64,000 bases of DNA from Cyclospora cayetanensis (Eukaryota > Apicomplexa > Conoidasida > Eucoccidiorida > Eimeriidae). Where the stretch lies: positions 248,001 to 312,000 of the forward strand of contig NW_020312103.1 of assembly GCF_002999335.1 (NCBI RefSeq). Reading direction: 5' to 3'. The notes under the pieces were generated by a model, which was given only the letters and a program-made list of their open reading frames with translations, did not search any database and was not told the origin of the DNA. How positions within the stretch are numbered: the stretch's first letter is position 1; every line of letters begins with the position of its first letter. Positions 11,439 to 23,800 of this stretch are shown here, in pieces. The position numbers and the translations under genes were made by a program.

Positions 11439-13269
11439 ATGACGCTTAAGTTTTTCTGGGTGTCCGTAGCAGTTGGAGTGGCTGCATTGCCCGTCCTGTC
11501 GTTCCGGCGTGAAGTCCACATGTCTGTTGCGCCGCCACTGATCATTCACCGTTTCCAGCAAGCAGGCAAGCGAGCCTCACACGCTATAGTGCTGCATATA
11601 CACTCAGATCTGTATCTTTAGATGGGGATGAATCGACCACTGACGATGTAGGAACTTTTTCCAAAATGAAGCTCACCTATCCGTCATTGAATACCTGACT
11701 CAAAGGCACAGACAAAGGAAGAGGCCCAGATGCAGGAGGCGGACGAACTCGTCGAGAAGTGGTCGGCTGACCAGGAAAAATTTGATGTGGGTATCCCTTC
11801 TTTAGGCTTTAGGGGGCTCGAAATGCATAATGCACACTTTGTCACCGTGGTCCCCCCTTGCAGGAGGCCAAGAAAAGGCTCGACGACAGTACATTTGAAC
11901 AGCAGATTAAAAAGGATGCCAGGGAGCAAAAGCGTCAGATTGAGTCTGCGGCAGGTTCGCTTCTTGCAGGATTTGCATCATGACAGCTGTCTAAAGTACA
12001 GAATCTGTAACCAGGAAAAGAGGCTGCAATGATCACTCATGATATAGAATGTAGGTTTCTCAAACAATGTGACAGTACGAGCTGCGTGGATAAGATACCA
12101 TTTCCATTTTAGCTGAGAGTGAGCTGGAGGAGGACATCATGAGCACAGAGGACACGGAGAGGAGAGATGAAATAAAGAAGGAAGAAGAAAAGGCGGTTGT
12201 GAGCACAAGCGATATTCATGAGCCCCTCCAAAACTCAGTTTGCCTCTCCGCCAATTCAGACCACAGAAAGCGAGGCAGAGAAAGCCATTGAAGAAGCCAA
12301 CGAATTAGCAGTTGAGATGGAAAAACCGCCAGAAGAACATTTGGGTGAATGGAATTTCTTTTGCAGTGAAAGTGCTCCTGACATCCAGAAAGGGAAGCAG
12401 ACCCACTCCCAGCAAAGGACGAAAGCGGGGGCGACGCTCCAGCGGCAGACGCAACTAAGGCGCAAGAAGTGAGCGGTTCTATAATAGAGTAAAACGCAGA
12501 ATTTCTGTACTAACGCAGATGTGCAAGTAGCTACAGCAACCGACCACTCCACTTGGGACTTGGATGGAGTCTAGAGAAGACGTAAGCATTTTTTGATCGA
12601 AAACTAGTGGAGTTATTTCTTAACACGTTGCTAACAGCTAGGAACTGCGTGCGACAAGCCCGAAGTGCCATCGAAGTGCCCGGTATGTCCAAGCAGAACT
12701 TCGTATTTCTGTCTGGATCCTTCTAGCCGCGTGTTTTGCTCCAGGGAGTCCGCAAGAAGCTGAAAGAGCTCGAGCAGGAAGAGCAACAGCTTGAGGTATG
12801 CAGGCCTAGATGCATGCGCCCTCTGACGCATTTCTCAGGTCTCGTTTGTTGTGGGACAGGATGAAGAGGCACAGCTTGAGCACGAAGAGGAGGAAGAGAC
12901 GAACCCCAAGGAAACAGAGGTCCGAGTCACTGCAAAGTTTTGGCAGCCGAGTCAGAGCATCACGTGTCTGCACGATTTCAGGAGGCGTTTAGACAAGTGG
13001 TGCTTAGGGGACTGAAAGGCACAGGCCCAACAGACAGAGGGGCACTGAAGACAAGAAAGAGTCGCTTCCGCAACTTCGCTCCCCTTCAACCCTTGATGTC
13101 TCCAGGCCGCACTTTCGAGTGACGCCGCGCGTGGCATCAAACCCAGGTTCTCAAGGGGCAGCAGAGAGGTCTGCTGTGGGCTGTCCACAAGGGCCAGACA
13201 GAGCACCTAGACTGGCTTCGTCAAAATATGCATGCCGCATCTGTTGGCTTCAGAGCGTTTGTCACATGA
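11439..13269 (+). CDS. Acidic coiled-coil protein with possible signal peptide
   Basis: Not a family I recognise. The proposed first exon begins MTLKFFWVSVAVGVAALPVLS, a plausible signal peptide or anchor. Well-supported exons follow at 11706-11786, 11864-11954, 12113-12198, 12260-12344, 12389-12468, 12745-12795, 12860-12919 and a last exon at 13147-13269 ending at TGA. They join in phase from 11706 to 12468 and from 12745 to 12919. One or two exons near 12.5-12.7 kb and 12.95-13.05 kb remain unresolved. The products are charged and helical: EAKKRLDDSTFEQQIKKDA, GVRKKLKELEQEEQQLE, and a C-terminal helix beginning VLKGQQRGLLWAVHKGQ. The link between the signal-peptide exon and the coiled-coil exons is an inference. 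If it is correct the protein enters the secretory pathway. It ends 27 bases from the stop of the convergent gene on the other strand. Confidence 0.55.
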
Positions 13270-13295
13270 CAGGTTTTCAAAGGGCGGGGCGCCAT

Positions 13296-14600
13296 CTACA
13301 AGAAAACGTCGTCTGGGAAGCTGTTGGCAAGTCCAGCCTCGCTCCTAGCGACGTACTGCCCCTCGAGATTTGAGAATTTCTGCGAGGACAGAAGACGCAA
13401 TTCACCAGCCTAAAAAAATCGACATCTTCATGCATGCGATGTGTAGAAGCCCGAAAAACTGCTGCTAGCATGAATAGGTTCGAATAAATAGGCGGGTCTT
13501 GAGCCGTGAAGGGTTTTGAATTGTACTACGAGGATTGCTTGTTAGATTACCGAATCGCCGTTTATACGAAGCATCAAAATTAAAGCAGAAGTTATAAGAG
13601 GTGGCTAACCTTGAAATACACGTCTAAAGAAGGGTGTTCAACTTCTTGAATGATGTTAGGTTGGAGAGGCTCGAGAGCCGCCTGAAGAGGCACAGAGAAC
13701 AGGACAGGTACTAGGAACAATTAGTACGGTTTACATTTTAGGGTTTGCGCTAGCGAACTGTGTCCTCCGCGTTGACGCAGGCAGTCGTGCTGGTGTGTTG
13801 TTGCACGTGAATGGGTAAACTGAGGTGGCAGCCTTACCTCTGGTACATAGGCGTATAGTGGCCAGCCTTTTGTTGCGCCTGCTTTTGTGTCTATTAGGAG
13901 CAAGTAGTGCGGCGTCGACTGGAGTTCTTTAGGGTATACGGCATACACCTGGAAACAAAACAGGAAAATGCAGTTTATGGTTTTCCCTATTTGGATGTCT
14001 GCCACCTGTACAGGCGGGTTCATTCAACCACCAGTTGCCGAAAAATAGAGACACGAATCTCCGTGCAGGTAGCTGCCTGCAGCATTGGCAAAAGTGACAT
14101 CTTGAGTACACTAGATAACACATTCAAGCAGGTCGTCAGCATAGACAACACTCTACAGCCCTTACTTTGTTTGACCAGGCGTCATCAGCCTTGCAGGAGG
14201 CGTCCCATGACAATACGACTGCAAGGTATTGCCACCAGCGGTGTCTGCATACCGCAATATAACAAGCCACAAAGGGCGGAGAGTCTCGTCAGTTGGCCTT
14301 GTCACTGATCCCCTCACACAATAGTCAGGTGGCATGTATGCCCGATGCGTAAAATGGCATAGACGGGCACTAGATGTGTGTGGCCGTTACGACCATCATC
14401 CCAGGTGTACACGCAGTAGGAGCGTCTGGACCTGCAAGTCGGAGAGTGCTTTTGGAAGGGGGAGTAGGCTTGCTGGTGCAGGAGACTGCTCGGCCTACAC
14501 AAGAGCAAAGTACCTCACTATCTTCCCGACAGCGAATCGGGGTTCTTGGATGGAAACTCTTTTTCTCACATAAGATGCTAAGCCAAAATAGCGTCCACCG
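13296..14600 (-). CDS. 3' part of an unrecognised minus-strand gene
   Basis: Three consecutive exons are clear from splice sites and phase: 13838-13948 (from VYAVYPKELQSTPHYLLL to LYAYVPE), 13610-13681 (begins AALEPLQPNIIQEVEHPSL) and the last, 13296-13379, ending SFPDDVFL and TAG. Upstream candidates are less certain: 14032-14076, which reads either AATCTEIRVSIFRQL or, in another frame, SYLHGDSCLYFSAT; an exon near 14.17-14.24 kb (QSYCHGTPPARLMTP); 14391-14431; and one near 14.55-14.59 kb (DGGRYFGLASY). I do not recognise the product. It may be a separate gene, or the 3' end of the MRH-lectin gene immediately upstream on the same strand if the TGA at 14601 is spliced out. The plus-strand coil-like frames here (for example near 13663-13710) are shadows. 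Confidence 0.5.
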
Positions 14601-17600
14601 TCACTGCGCACGCAGATGAAGAGATGCCACATGGAATCCGCTGCAAGGGGTACAAGGACAGCAGCATGGCCTAGTCGAATGCACGAGCAACAACCCAAGG
14701 AACGAAGTCGTCAAAGTCAGGCAAAGCGCACATCCCCACCCCGTCTGAAAGAGTCCCATGACGTCCTCGGGCACAGCCTCCAAGGTAGCGTTCGCCTGCG
14801 GCGTCGTTTTAGGCGCTTCTGCCTGAACGAAGCCACCGGACGCTTATGTATTGGCACCGCCACATCGATGGAATCAGCCAATGTAGGGATGCTTGACAAG
14901 CGATCCACGACTGCGCGAAAGCTCCCCCGTAGCAAAGGGCCACTAACGAAGCTCTACAGGGTATACGCGCCATCGGCTCTCTATCGGCGCCTATCTTGCG
15001 TCTGCGAACCTCTTTTGTAGGGATCTGCGCAGGGAGACCTGTCCAGCTGGCAAGTATAACGCTGTGCTCGAACGTTCGCCCTGTGGGATATGCGAGGATA
15101 GGCTAAAACAGAAGGCCGCAGTCACACACATTTACACATACACACATGCATACATACATACGCACATATACATGCACTTGGATACACATGGGATTCCAAA
15201 CGTAAAATCCTGGACACCTGTGACACGGCGTGTATGTGCATATGGTGGGTGACCTCCAGACAGTTCGGTACTGCACCCTCTGGCCGACGAAGGCGCATGC
15301 CGTCACAAGAGGGTAGCAAGCGCAAGAAGCAGAGGAAAGCACCAACACAGAAGGTCGTCATATACATAGTAGACACATAGATAGATAGATATGTTCGTGC
15401 AGGAATGCGGCGTCCGCGCGTTCCGAAGCGCTGACCTGAGGATCCAGTGGCCGAGGGGGTAGCAGTTTCGGGTGAGGGCAGACCAGAGGTGTTTGAATGA
15501 CGAGATCGTAAGTGCAGAATGACGTCTGCAAAGCCACATCCGGAAGGCAGTGCGTGTGCGTGGCCGAAAGAAAGAAGCGTCGCACCCCCGTCTTTTTCTG
15601 TAGCGTCAGGTGATGCGCAACCGGGGGGGCCGGAGGCGGGATTCAAATCGAGCATGTTTAGCGGCCAATGAGCAGAAAAAAAGAATTGGGGTCTCAGAAA
15701 ATGAATGCTCGCGCAATCAGCGGCAATTCGAGCATGAAAATAAGCAAAAGCGGCAAACGCACCTCCTCAATATGAACTATCCGATGGGTGGATAACAACG
15801 GAAAGTCCACCGGACACTCAAAGAGAACCCGGGCACTCCGCTGTATGTCTGTGCCTTCACACACGGTGCCCTGAGAAAAGGAACCCTTTATGCAAGTCAA
15901 CGTGCCGGATGACTTTTCCGACTGCTCAACTACATGGCTTTCTGACATGCGGTTTCGTTGTATATATGTATGTATATATAGATGTATATGTATAGATGTA
16001 TGTATAGATATATGTATCTAGAGAAAGAGAAAAAAAGCAAGATTTAGGACGAAAGAGAGAAGGACAGAAAAACATGGAGACAAGCAGAGAGAGAAAAAAA
16101 GTGACCTATGACCTGAATAGAGAATCCTCAGGCATACACCCCGCTTGCTTCCCCATCCCTTGGTGGTGACTTTACGTCTGCCTAGACTGTTTCTGCCTTC
16201 AAGAGGCCTTATTCTGTGATCTCTATTGCTCTGCGATCTCAGGCCTGCTGGCAGATCGCTTTTCTTTTCTGCGGCTGCCGTGCAGATTTTGCCAACTGCC
16301 CTGCCCTCGGCAAGAGACGAGCGCTTCACTGGCCTCGTCTGGAAGCCCACGGACGCAGCCACCATTTTATGGCTGGTGGAGAGACCGCCTTCCCCCAAGG
16401 GGTGCAGGAAAGAGAACGCGTGACACCGGGATGTATACAGGTCTGTGCCTTTGCTGCTTACGTTCGAGAGCTGAAGCGCAAGGACCTTATTGGAGGGAGG
16501 CGTTGGATTTTTGGAAAATTGGCGAGGCTTGTCGACGATCTCTACGGGCAGATATCTGTACCGCGGCACGCCGTCAGATCGCGGGGGAAGCGTGTCGGTA
16601 CCCCTGAGCGTCGGATTCAGAGGGTTTGGCCGCTTAAAAATGATTTCGGCAGCATTGCCCGATGCATGCAAAGTACCCAAGAGATGCAGAGGGCCTTTCA
16701 GTTCCCCTGAGAGCCATCACGCATACATGCGCGCATACATATATATATACACACACACATACATACACACATACACATGTACATACACATATACCCATAC
16801 ACATATACATACACATATACACACACATACACATGTACGTATACATATACATGTACATACACATAGACACATATACACTTATTCACAGTGAAGATGCAGA
16901 ACGAGGCAGCAAGATCCAAGAAACGCGCCTAGCCTCAGCCCTTTGCATGCCTATATGGACTTGCCATGAGCACGTGGGGGCCCACGGCGTCCACCCTCCT
17001 TTTTTCCTCCTGATCCTGCCACACTTCCCTCGCACCTTCAGGTGCGCGCGAAATGCGGTGTACATACACATAGCACTACCAGCGCGCAAAGGCGGCAAAC
17101 GGATGCCCACCAGCGTTTGCATGGATACAGAAAAGGAGAATGGCCGTTTGCAGCTGCGCTCTAGCAGGAAATTACCGTTTGGCTCCTTATGATACTCTAT
17201 GAGGCTATCGGGGTGGCAGTACTCGTAAGACCACCAGCCGTCGGTGCTGAACGTTGAGCACCAGCCTTCCAGACTCCGCAGCAAGGATTCGTTTAGCGCC
17301 TGAGGTGTTAAGCACGGACAGCCGCAGCTCAGCCAACACACCCCTACATCTTACGCGTCAACAAGCCTATCGATATACAGAAAAACTTGCACGGCAGCAT
17401 TTGACTGGGCAGTCCTCCTCCGAGTCAGCCCCCAAGTCTCCGTGCACCCCTTCCTGCTCGCGTAAGGCCTCGTGTTTTCTGTCGCAAGTCTGCATCCCTC
17501 TCCCGCCACCAGCCTTCGACCCCTCCAGAGCTTAATGCAGCCACGGCTGATGCCTCGCTGCCCACCCTCATCAGTTCCCGAACAACGCAGCCAGCCTCTC

Positions 17601-19544
17601 CTTTTGCTTACGGGCTGCGAAGCGTTTTCCCTGTAGTCGCAAAACATGGGGGCTTCCAGCCACACACGGTATTTGCCTTCGTCAGGCCCCCAGATGCCCT
17701 TTACTCGGGGATGGCTGTCGCCACAAACGAGCAAGACTTCCGTTTGACGGCCTTCTGTTCCCCCAACATACCACTGAGTAGACGGCAGGCAGGCCGACGA
17801 TGCAGACACACGGGCAGACACACAGCAGTACACCGCGCGTCTTCCACCAGAAGCATGCATGCACGTGCATATGCACGCTGCAAGAAGAGCTGATAGGGAA
17901 GCGGGGCGAAAGCATTCCCAAAAGCTGCATGCGGCAGCACACTGGCTTGCGACACCCTCGGCAGAGCGATACGTTGGCCACTCCAGCAGCAATCCCTGCT
18001 TGCAGTAAGCACGCGTAGCAGGACGCCGCGCGCGAGACGAGAAGGTGGACCTGCTAAGGAGGCGCGTGCATAAGCGAATCTGCCTTTTCCAAGGTGCATG
18101 CATGCATTTTAAAAAACTGGGAAACAGCCTTTTTGAAGGTGCATGCATGGATTTCAAAAAGCCGCGAAATAGCCTCTTTCAAGGTGCATGCATGCATTCG
18201 AAAAAGACGCGAAACGCGTCCGCCCTGTTTTGCATAGAAAGTTTGCTGGGGGCTACACACGCACTCACGCACTTGCGTCATCGTGCCGTCTGCCCACATC
18301 TGATCGAGAGAGGCGTTGTAAGTGCCCAGTTCAAAAAGATTACGGCCGATTGTTTTGCCTGCGAGGGCGTTGCCCTTATAAAGCGTCACTTTCCGCCTGC
18401 AAAGAATTCAAGTCAAGCGAACATGAACGATTTGGCCACAGAGACACCCCAAAGCAACCATGCGCGCATGCGCGCCTCTCCCGAAACAGCACACAAAACG
18501 GGGCACATTGCGAAAAAAAGCGATGAGGTGCAAGCTGGCAGGTTTAAGACACGCTTAGAAAGAGATTCGAGACTAAGGAATTTGTGCAGCAAACACACAC
18601 AGGCACCTCTTGGGAAACCACTAGGACGCGAAACAAGGAGCGACAGATGCATGACGAAGGTAGTCAGTCAGCCGAATAGCAAGAGACAGCATCACTCTTT
18701 TCATAAAAGATTAAGCAAAATGAGGAGATGCAACTCGCACGCCGACTTGGAGCCCACGCATCGCATCGGTGGACGGAGTCCATTTGACGCTCATCCAGAA
18801 ACGAGGGTGCAGTTGCGTTTTGAATGGCCGCATTCATGCAAAACGCGGGCAGCCAGCCAACCAGATAACGCACCCAATGCAAAGCTCGTATCGCCAGTCG
18901 TCCACGCCGATATCAGAAAAACGGAAGCATCGATCCAATAGCCACCTCAGCCTGGCAGCTCGCAAGTAGCTCTGCAGCTCTGGGCTGCCGACGTGGAGCT
19001 GAGTGGAAAGCCGCGACGGCATTTTGCATTGGGCCTGCCCATCCTCCCCCACCTTGGGTGCAGAAAGCAGATCGCTTATGAGCGTCTCTTCGGGATCTGC
19101 CTCAGGAGAGTGGGAGAGGAACTGTTGCAGCCCGTCCAGCATAGCGAGGCCAGAGGAACGCCGAGGAGGCAGCAGACAGGCGATCTCTTGATCCGCTAAA
19201 GTCACGTTGACCACTCTGTCCGCCGCGCACGGCGGGATCTCAATGTCGGAGAACCGACGCGAGAAATCAATCTGAACGACACTATTGGGATTGTCTGCCG
19301 TTGGGGGAGCCTGCGCATTTGCGGCTGCAGTTTCGTGGTGAAGAAGCAGGCGGAGAGCCACAAACGCTGCGAAGACACGGCAAGGCCCTCTGCTGCGCAC
19401 ATCACGCGCGCAAGGGCCAGAGGAAGCCACAGGCTTCCTGAGGGCAGTCCTGCTGTCTTGAAGTCGCATGGCTGCTGCTGTCGCTGCTGCTGATGGACCG
19501 CAGGAACGGCTAGAGAGGACGGATTGCTGGCTGCGATCACGCAT
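14601..19544 (-). CDS. ER lectin with two MRH domains and a C-terminal membrane segment (OS-9/erlectin-like)
   Basis: Eight exons, all in phase, 598 residues: 18874-19544, 18273-18396, 17612-17773, 17176-17299, 16462-16706, 15763-15921, 15436-15525 and 14601-14822. Exon 1 has a hydrophobic signal region (VFAAFVALRLLLH). MRH domain 1 runs from DDWRYELCIG through NLFELGTYNAS and GGTEGRQTEVLLVCG to EAPMFCDYR. MRH domain 2 runs from DGWWSYEYCH through GTVCEGTDIQRSARVLFEC to TSFCTYDLVIQTPLVCPHP, the last resembling OS-9 and XTP3-B. MRH domains bind mannose-trimmed N-glycans. OS-9 and erlectin hand misfolded glycoproteins to the ER degradation ligase, and that role is inferred here. In domain 2 the paired Trp and the Arg, Glu and Tyr positions are kept, but the usual Gln (QYH) is Glu (LIEYHKE). 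The last exon ends with a hydrophobic segment, CALCLTLTTSFLGLLLV, suggesting a membrane anchor. Confidence 0.8.
16735..16880. repeat. ACATACACATATACACA microsatellite
   Basis: Dense CATACA/ACATAT units in the intron between lectin exons 16462-16706 and 17176-17299. A shorter similar patch lies at about 15125-15180, and a TATGTATATAGATG patch at about 15957-16020. The Tyr/Thr/His or Met/Cys/Val open frames over them are artefacts. Confidence 0.8.
18083..18217. repeat. Three tandem 45-bp repeats containing GCATGCATG
   Basis: Three adjacent copies begin at 18083, 18128 and 18173. Each has the pattern CTTTT-AAGGTGCATGCATG-ATTT-AAAAA followed by GAAA. Copies differ by a few substitutions only. 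They lie in the intron between lectin exons 18273-18396 and 17612-17773. Each holds the GCATGC palindrome. Confidence 0.85.
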
Positions 19545-20840
19545 AAAGGGACGCTGGTTTTCGTTGCTTCATGCGCTCAGTGAGTCAGGGAGGCGCGCAG
19601 GGGGGCGATGGAGGAGCAGTCGGGGAGTTCGGCCGGAAGCCGCAGCCTCTGCTGAAGTGGTCATGAATGATGCACAACTTGAACCCGAGGGAAGGCGCAC
19701 TAGGCCTCGCAGCATGGCAACGCCTAATGCAAAGCCTAGTGCAGCAGCTTCCAGCGAGGGTGCTGTCGACCCCGCACAAGAGGCTCCGCCTAAGACGACG
19801 CTCTCCCGAAGACACAGTGCAGACCAAGAGTACGGGTGTCAATGCTGACACTTCGGCTTTGTTAGCTGCGCCACGAACGTGCGCATAAATACAGGAAGAG
19901 TCATCAACAGAAGAAATCACAACAAAAAGCCACACACGCTTTAAAACAAGATCTTACCCATTCCGTGCATGCGGCGCTCTTCTGGCTGGGAAATGCTCGG
20001 TGCATGCATACGAGGTGCTCATGAAGGAGAAGCATGAAGAAAGGATGAAAGAATACCCAAGGATCAGCAATTAGGGTTGAGATTCTATGTGGACTAGTAT
20101 TTTTGTTGCCTGCATCGACTACAGCCTATCGTAATACTGCCGTCCACTTGCCAACTTTGGGGTGTTTACTCGCCACAGCATGATGGTAGCTCTTACGAAG
20201 TAGTTCTGAAACGCAGTAGCAGGAATATGCATGTAAACGCAGGAAGCAGCCCATTAAATGTTGCAATATGCTTTGATTCATAGGTGAATTCGAGCTGAAG
20301 AATCAAGGTAGCTTGTACGTGAAGACGCTTGTTTTCAGCGGCGCCTTGAGGAGGGCGGCGTCCAGCGGAGACACACCCGACCGCCGCTGTTGGTCTGCTG
20401 TTTCTTCAAACACAGAATACTCATAGTGGTTCAATGTTTACTGGTCAATAATATCCTTTTAAACTGCTTAGTAGCAAGCTGAAAAGGAGGTTCATTTCTT
20501 GCTGGTCAGTCTGCCCGGTCTGGTGTTTTGCATGTCAACGGCGGATCTTCTTGAATCCAATTTCCCAGGGGGTTGGTGTTCTGTTTTCAGCCCCCCGTCC
20601 CGAGCCCTCCGTTAGTACAACAAAACGAATGCGTCTTTTATTCCAAGGACGTTAATGGCTTTTTGTTGCTGTCGTGTCTTAGCTCGTGTCACAGACACTG
20701 CACAGACCGCCCCCGAGGCAGACGACAACATTCGGGATGACCACCCTTTCTCTCCGGTGATCCTTCTTTGAGTTCCTACCTTTGCTTTGCAATTTTGAAA
20801 GGTCCAGTAGCGGGATCGCGTGCCTTGTTTAGGCCGCAAG
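19545..20840. other. Divergent intergenic region between the MRH lectin and the coiled-coil PH gene
   Basis: About 1.3 kb between two start codons that point away from each other, so promoters of both genes are expected here. I see GCATGC-type elements near 19.97-20.0 kb (ATTCCGTGCATGCGGC and GGTGCATGCATACG) and no convincing exon. Open frames at 19468-19888 overlap the first lectin exon and read as shadows. Confidence 0.5.
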
Positions 20841-23800
20841 ATGTCGTTTTCTTCGAGCGAGGTCTCCTCGAGGTACAGAGATCCCATGGCTTCGGCGGGC
20901 AGTTACACCGGCAGCAGCAGCAGCAGCTACAGCGTCAGCATTGAGAGCGACAGCGCGGAATCCTCACCAGAAATATCAGAGCAGTCTCAGCAGCAGGCGA
21001 CGCCGAAACCAAAGGCCTTCATTCCTCCCAAGATTGTAAGTGCAAAGAAGGCGGGGGGCAAAGGCAAGCGGCCACTGCCGAAGCGCACTCCTTTTCCAGG
21101 AACAGCCGTTGCTTCAGTGGAGGCAGCGAAAGATGAATCGTCAGGTAGGAAGGCGGATCTCGCACTTCTTCAGTCTAGTCTGCAGAAGTCGCGTGCTAGC
21201 ATCGGGCAGCGCTGGCAAGAAGCCTGGAAGAGCGCAGACTCCTCCATGCTTTCTGGGGAGTCAGATCTCGATGAACTAGGATCTCTCAGCTCTTCTGCAC
21301 TCCACAGCAGTCTTTCTTCGTCTAGAGACAGCAAGCATCCGCTGGGTGAAAGCGAAGGGGGGGAGGTGCCCAGGTCCTTGACGACGAGTGGGGATCGAAG
21401 AGACATCATGCAGCTCTTAGAAAAAGAAGTATCTGAAAGCGTGGCTTCCATGCCAGAGAGCACAAAAGGAAGCCTGAATTTAACGGCCTCAGACTTCATC
21501 GCGGATCTCAAGGCGGATTTCGCGCAAGACGACAGCTCCTACCTCCAAGCTGCAGTGCCTATAGGAAGCTCTATACCGCGTCCCTTCCAACAGATGAAGC
21601 TGAACCTTTTTCAGGGAGGCGAGCGAGCAGGTGGTTCTCCTTCGCCCTTGTCTACGGAAAGTTCAGCTGCAAGCTTCGTGGGCGCTCGTCTTCCGTCGAG
21701 AGAGACTTCCGCACCGGGGGAGTTCGATGAGGACCTTGGGCTGTCAGAAGAAGAGGACAGGGAAGCATTGCTTGCGAGAGAGAGGAAAAGCAGAGACATG
21801 AGAACGGCTTCAGGGAGGAAGGCTTTCCAAGCGGCTGGTGAAGCAGGCTACAGCGAAGCGGAGGAGGAGCACGAAGCAGAATCTGAACCCGAAGAAGAAG
21901 AAGAAGAAGAAGAGGGAGGCCAGCGGCGTCCTAGGATGTTAGACCACGTACAAGAAGGCGAAGAGGAAGGTTTTGCGCCTAGAGTTCAAGAACCTCGAAG
22001 GAAGACAGTCGTGGTGAAGCGGCCTCTCAAGCCTTCCGATATGGCTGTGGAAGCGAGGCTTGAGGAAGACGCATGTTTGGAAGACTTCGATCGACGGGAG
22101 GTTAGCCGCGGCAGTGTTGGGGCAGCTAGAAGGATGTTTGTGCTTCTTTGAGACAGCATGCTCTCAGATAGGCTGCTAGTCTGCAAGTAGGGAAAGGAGG
22201 GAAGCGGGGCGACTCGCTGCCGTTCGCTGCAGTGTCTGTGCAGATGACGGATCGCATTATATACGAATACACGACCGACCCCCTGACGCCGCAGTTGGAG
22301 AAACTGCGAGACGAAAGAGTGCGGTTAGCCGAATGGGCAAAGCGGGTTGGCGCACAGAGACTCGCTGCGGGAGCTGAAGGACAGGAACGTACAACGGTGA
22401 GGAAGCAGCAGCAGCAGCAAAGGCGGCAGAGTTGTTCTGCCCTTCGATCTGCTCACGTTTCGGGATTCTTGCCTGCTGAATCTCCCGCTGCAGGGCGTAT
22501 TTGCATCTGTTCTGTTGCGTGGAAAAATTTACACGGCAGCTTGCGAGAATAGGAGGGTGGGGAAGGCTGATGATGGCATTGGAGAACAGCAGGGGGGGAA
22601 GAAGGCGGGGGAAGAAGACGTGGGACCCTCATTTTTCTCGTGTTTTGGTGCAGAGGGTAGGATTCACACAATTGTGATGGTATTACACTTGGAGCTGCGG
22701 CTCACAGGGAACTGTTTCCCCCCCGAGTTTAGACAGTTCTGTGAAGGGGAGGGAGGAGTGTTTTTGGTGCGTTTTTTTTGTTTCAGGCCATAAGGCCCCC
22801 CCTAGTGCGGCATCCTCCTCCACAAACCGATTTGGCGGGAACCTTTCCAGCTACAGATGCAGAGTATCCGCTGAATGTGGATTTCTCGCCTCGTGGAGAG
22901 GGTATCGAGCAGCGGATGCTGCAGCGCGCGCTGTTGCCGAGCACGAAGGTGTGGCAGCTAGAGCAGCGCAACAAGCGGCTCCAGCGGCAGACCGCAAAGC
23001 AGAGAGAGCACCTCATACTGCTGCAGGCTGCATTGAGGAAGAAGGCGGCTGCAGAGCACCCTGCGACAAGCGCGTCTGAGAAGCGCACTGACAGCTTTGG
23101 TGCAAAGGAAGGCGATCACCTCCCGCTGCAGTCCCGCACGCTGGAGCTGCAAATGTACGAACAGCAGTGCGTCTACCTCGGCGCTCAGTTGGATGAAGAA
23201 CACGATTTTGCTCGCGCATACAAGGAGCAGCTGGACAAGACTCTCTTCAAGAATATAGCCTTGAAGAAGCGGCATGCCAACGCTGTCGCCGCCATCAAGC
23301 ACCACAAAGCCTTGCAGTAAGAGGCTCGATTTTTGCGTTTTAGTGCGCAGCAGCGTAGAGACACTCTCGGGGCCAGCAGCGAGAAGAGGTCGTGCAGTTG
23401 CACTGCCCTGCAGTGGCAAGGCGTCTTTGTAGTGACAGGCGCACACGTGCGAGGGAAGTAAAGGAAAGAAATAAAGGGAGGGAAGAAAGAGGAGAAGAAA
23501 AAAGGGAAGAAATAGGGCACAAAGAGGAGAAGAAAAAAGGGAAGAAAGAGGGAAATAAAGGGAAGAAAGAGGGGAAGAAAGAGGGCAATAAAGGGGAGAA
23601 AGAGGGAAATGTGCGATGTTTGTTTTTTTTGCATGTGGAAAGGAGGCTTGGGGGGGGGGGAAGGTGGGCTATGTCGAGAGCAGGCAAAAGGGTGGGAAGG
23701 GGAAGGGGAAGTGCGGAAAAAAGAGCATGCTGCTTTCACCGTGGATTGCATTTGCCACTGTCTGCTGCTGACCTTTGTCTTTCAGGGAGCAGCATGCGGC

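Noticed and set aside
13663..13710. Plus-strand coil-like exon RLERLESRLKRHREQD
   Set aside because: The reverse strand at 13610-13681 has an acceptor, a donor and phase continuity with exons on both sides, which fits better.
19468..19848. 126-codon plus-strand ORF
   Set aside because: It overlaps the first exon and upstream region of the MRH lectin on the other strand. Arg/Ala-rich composition with no motif.
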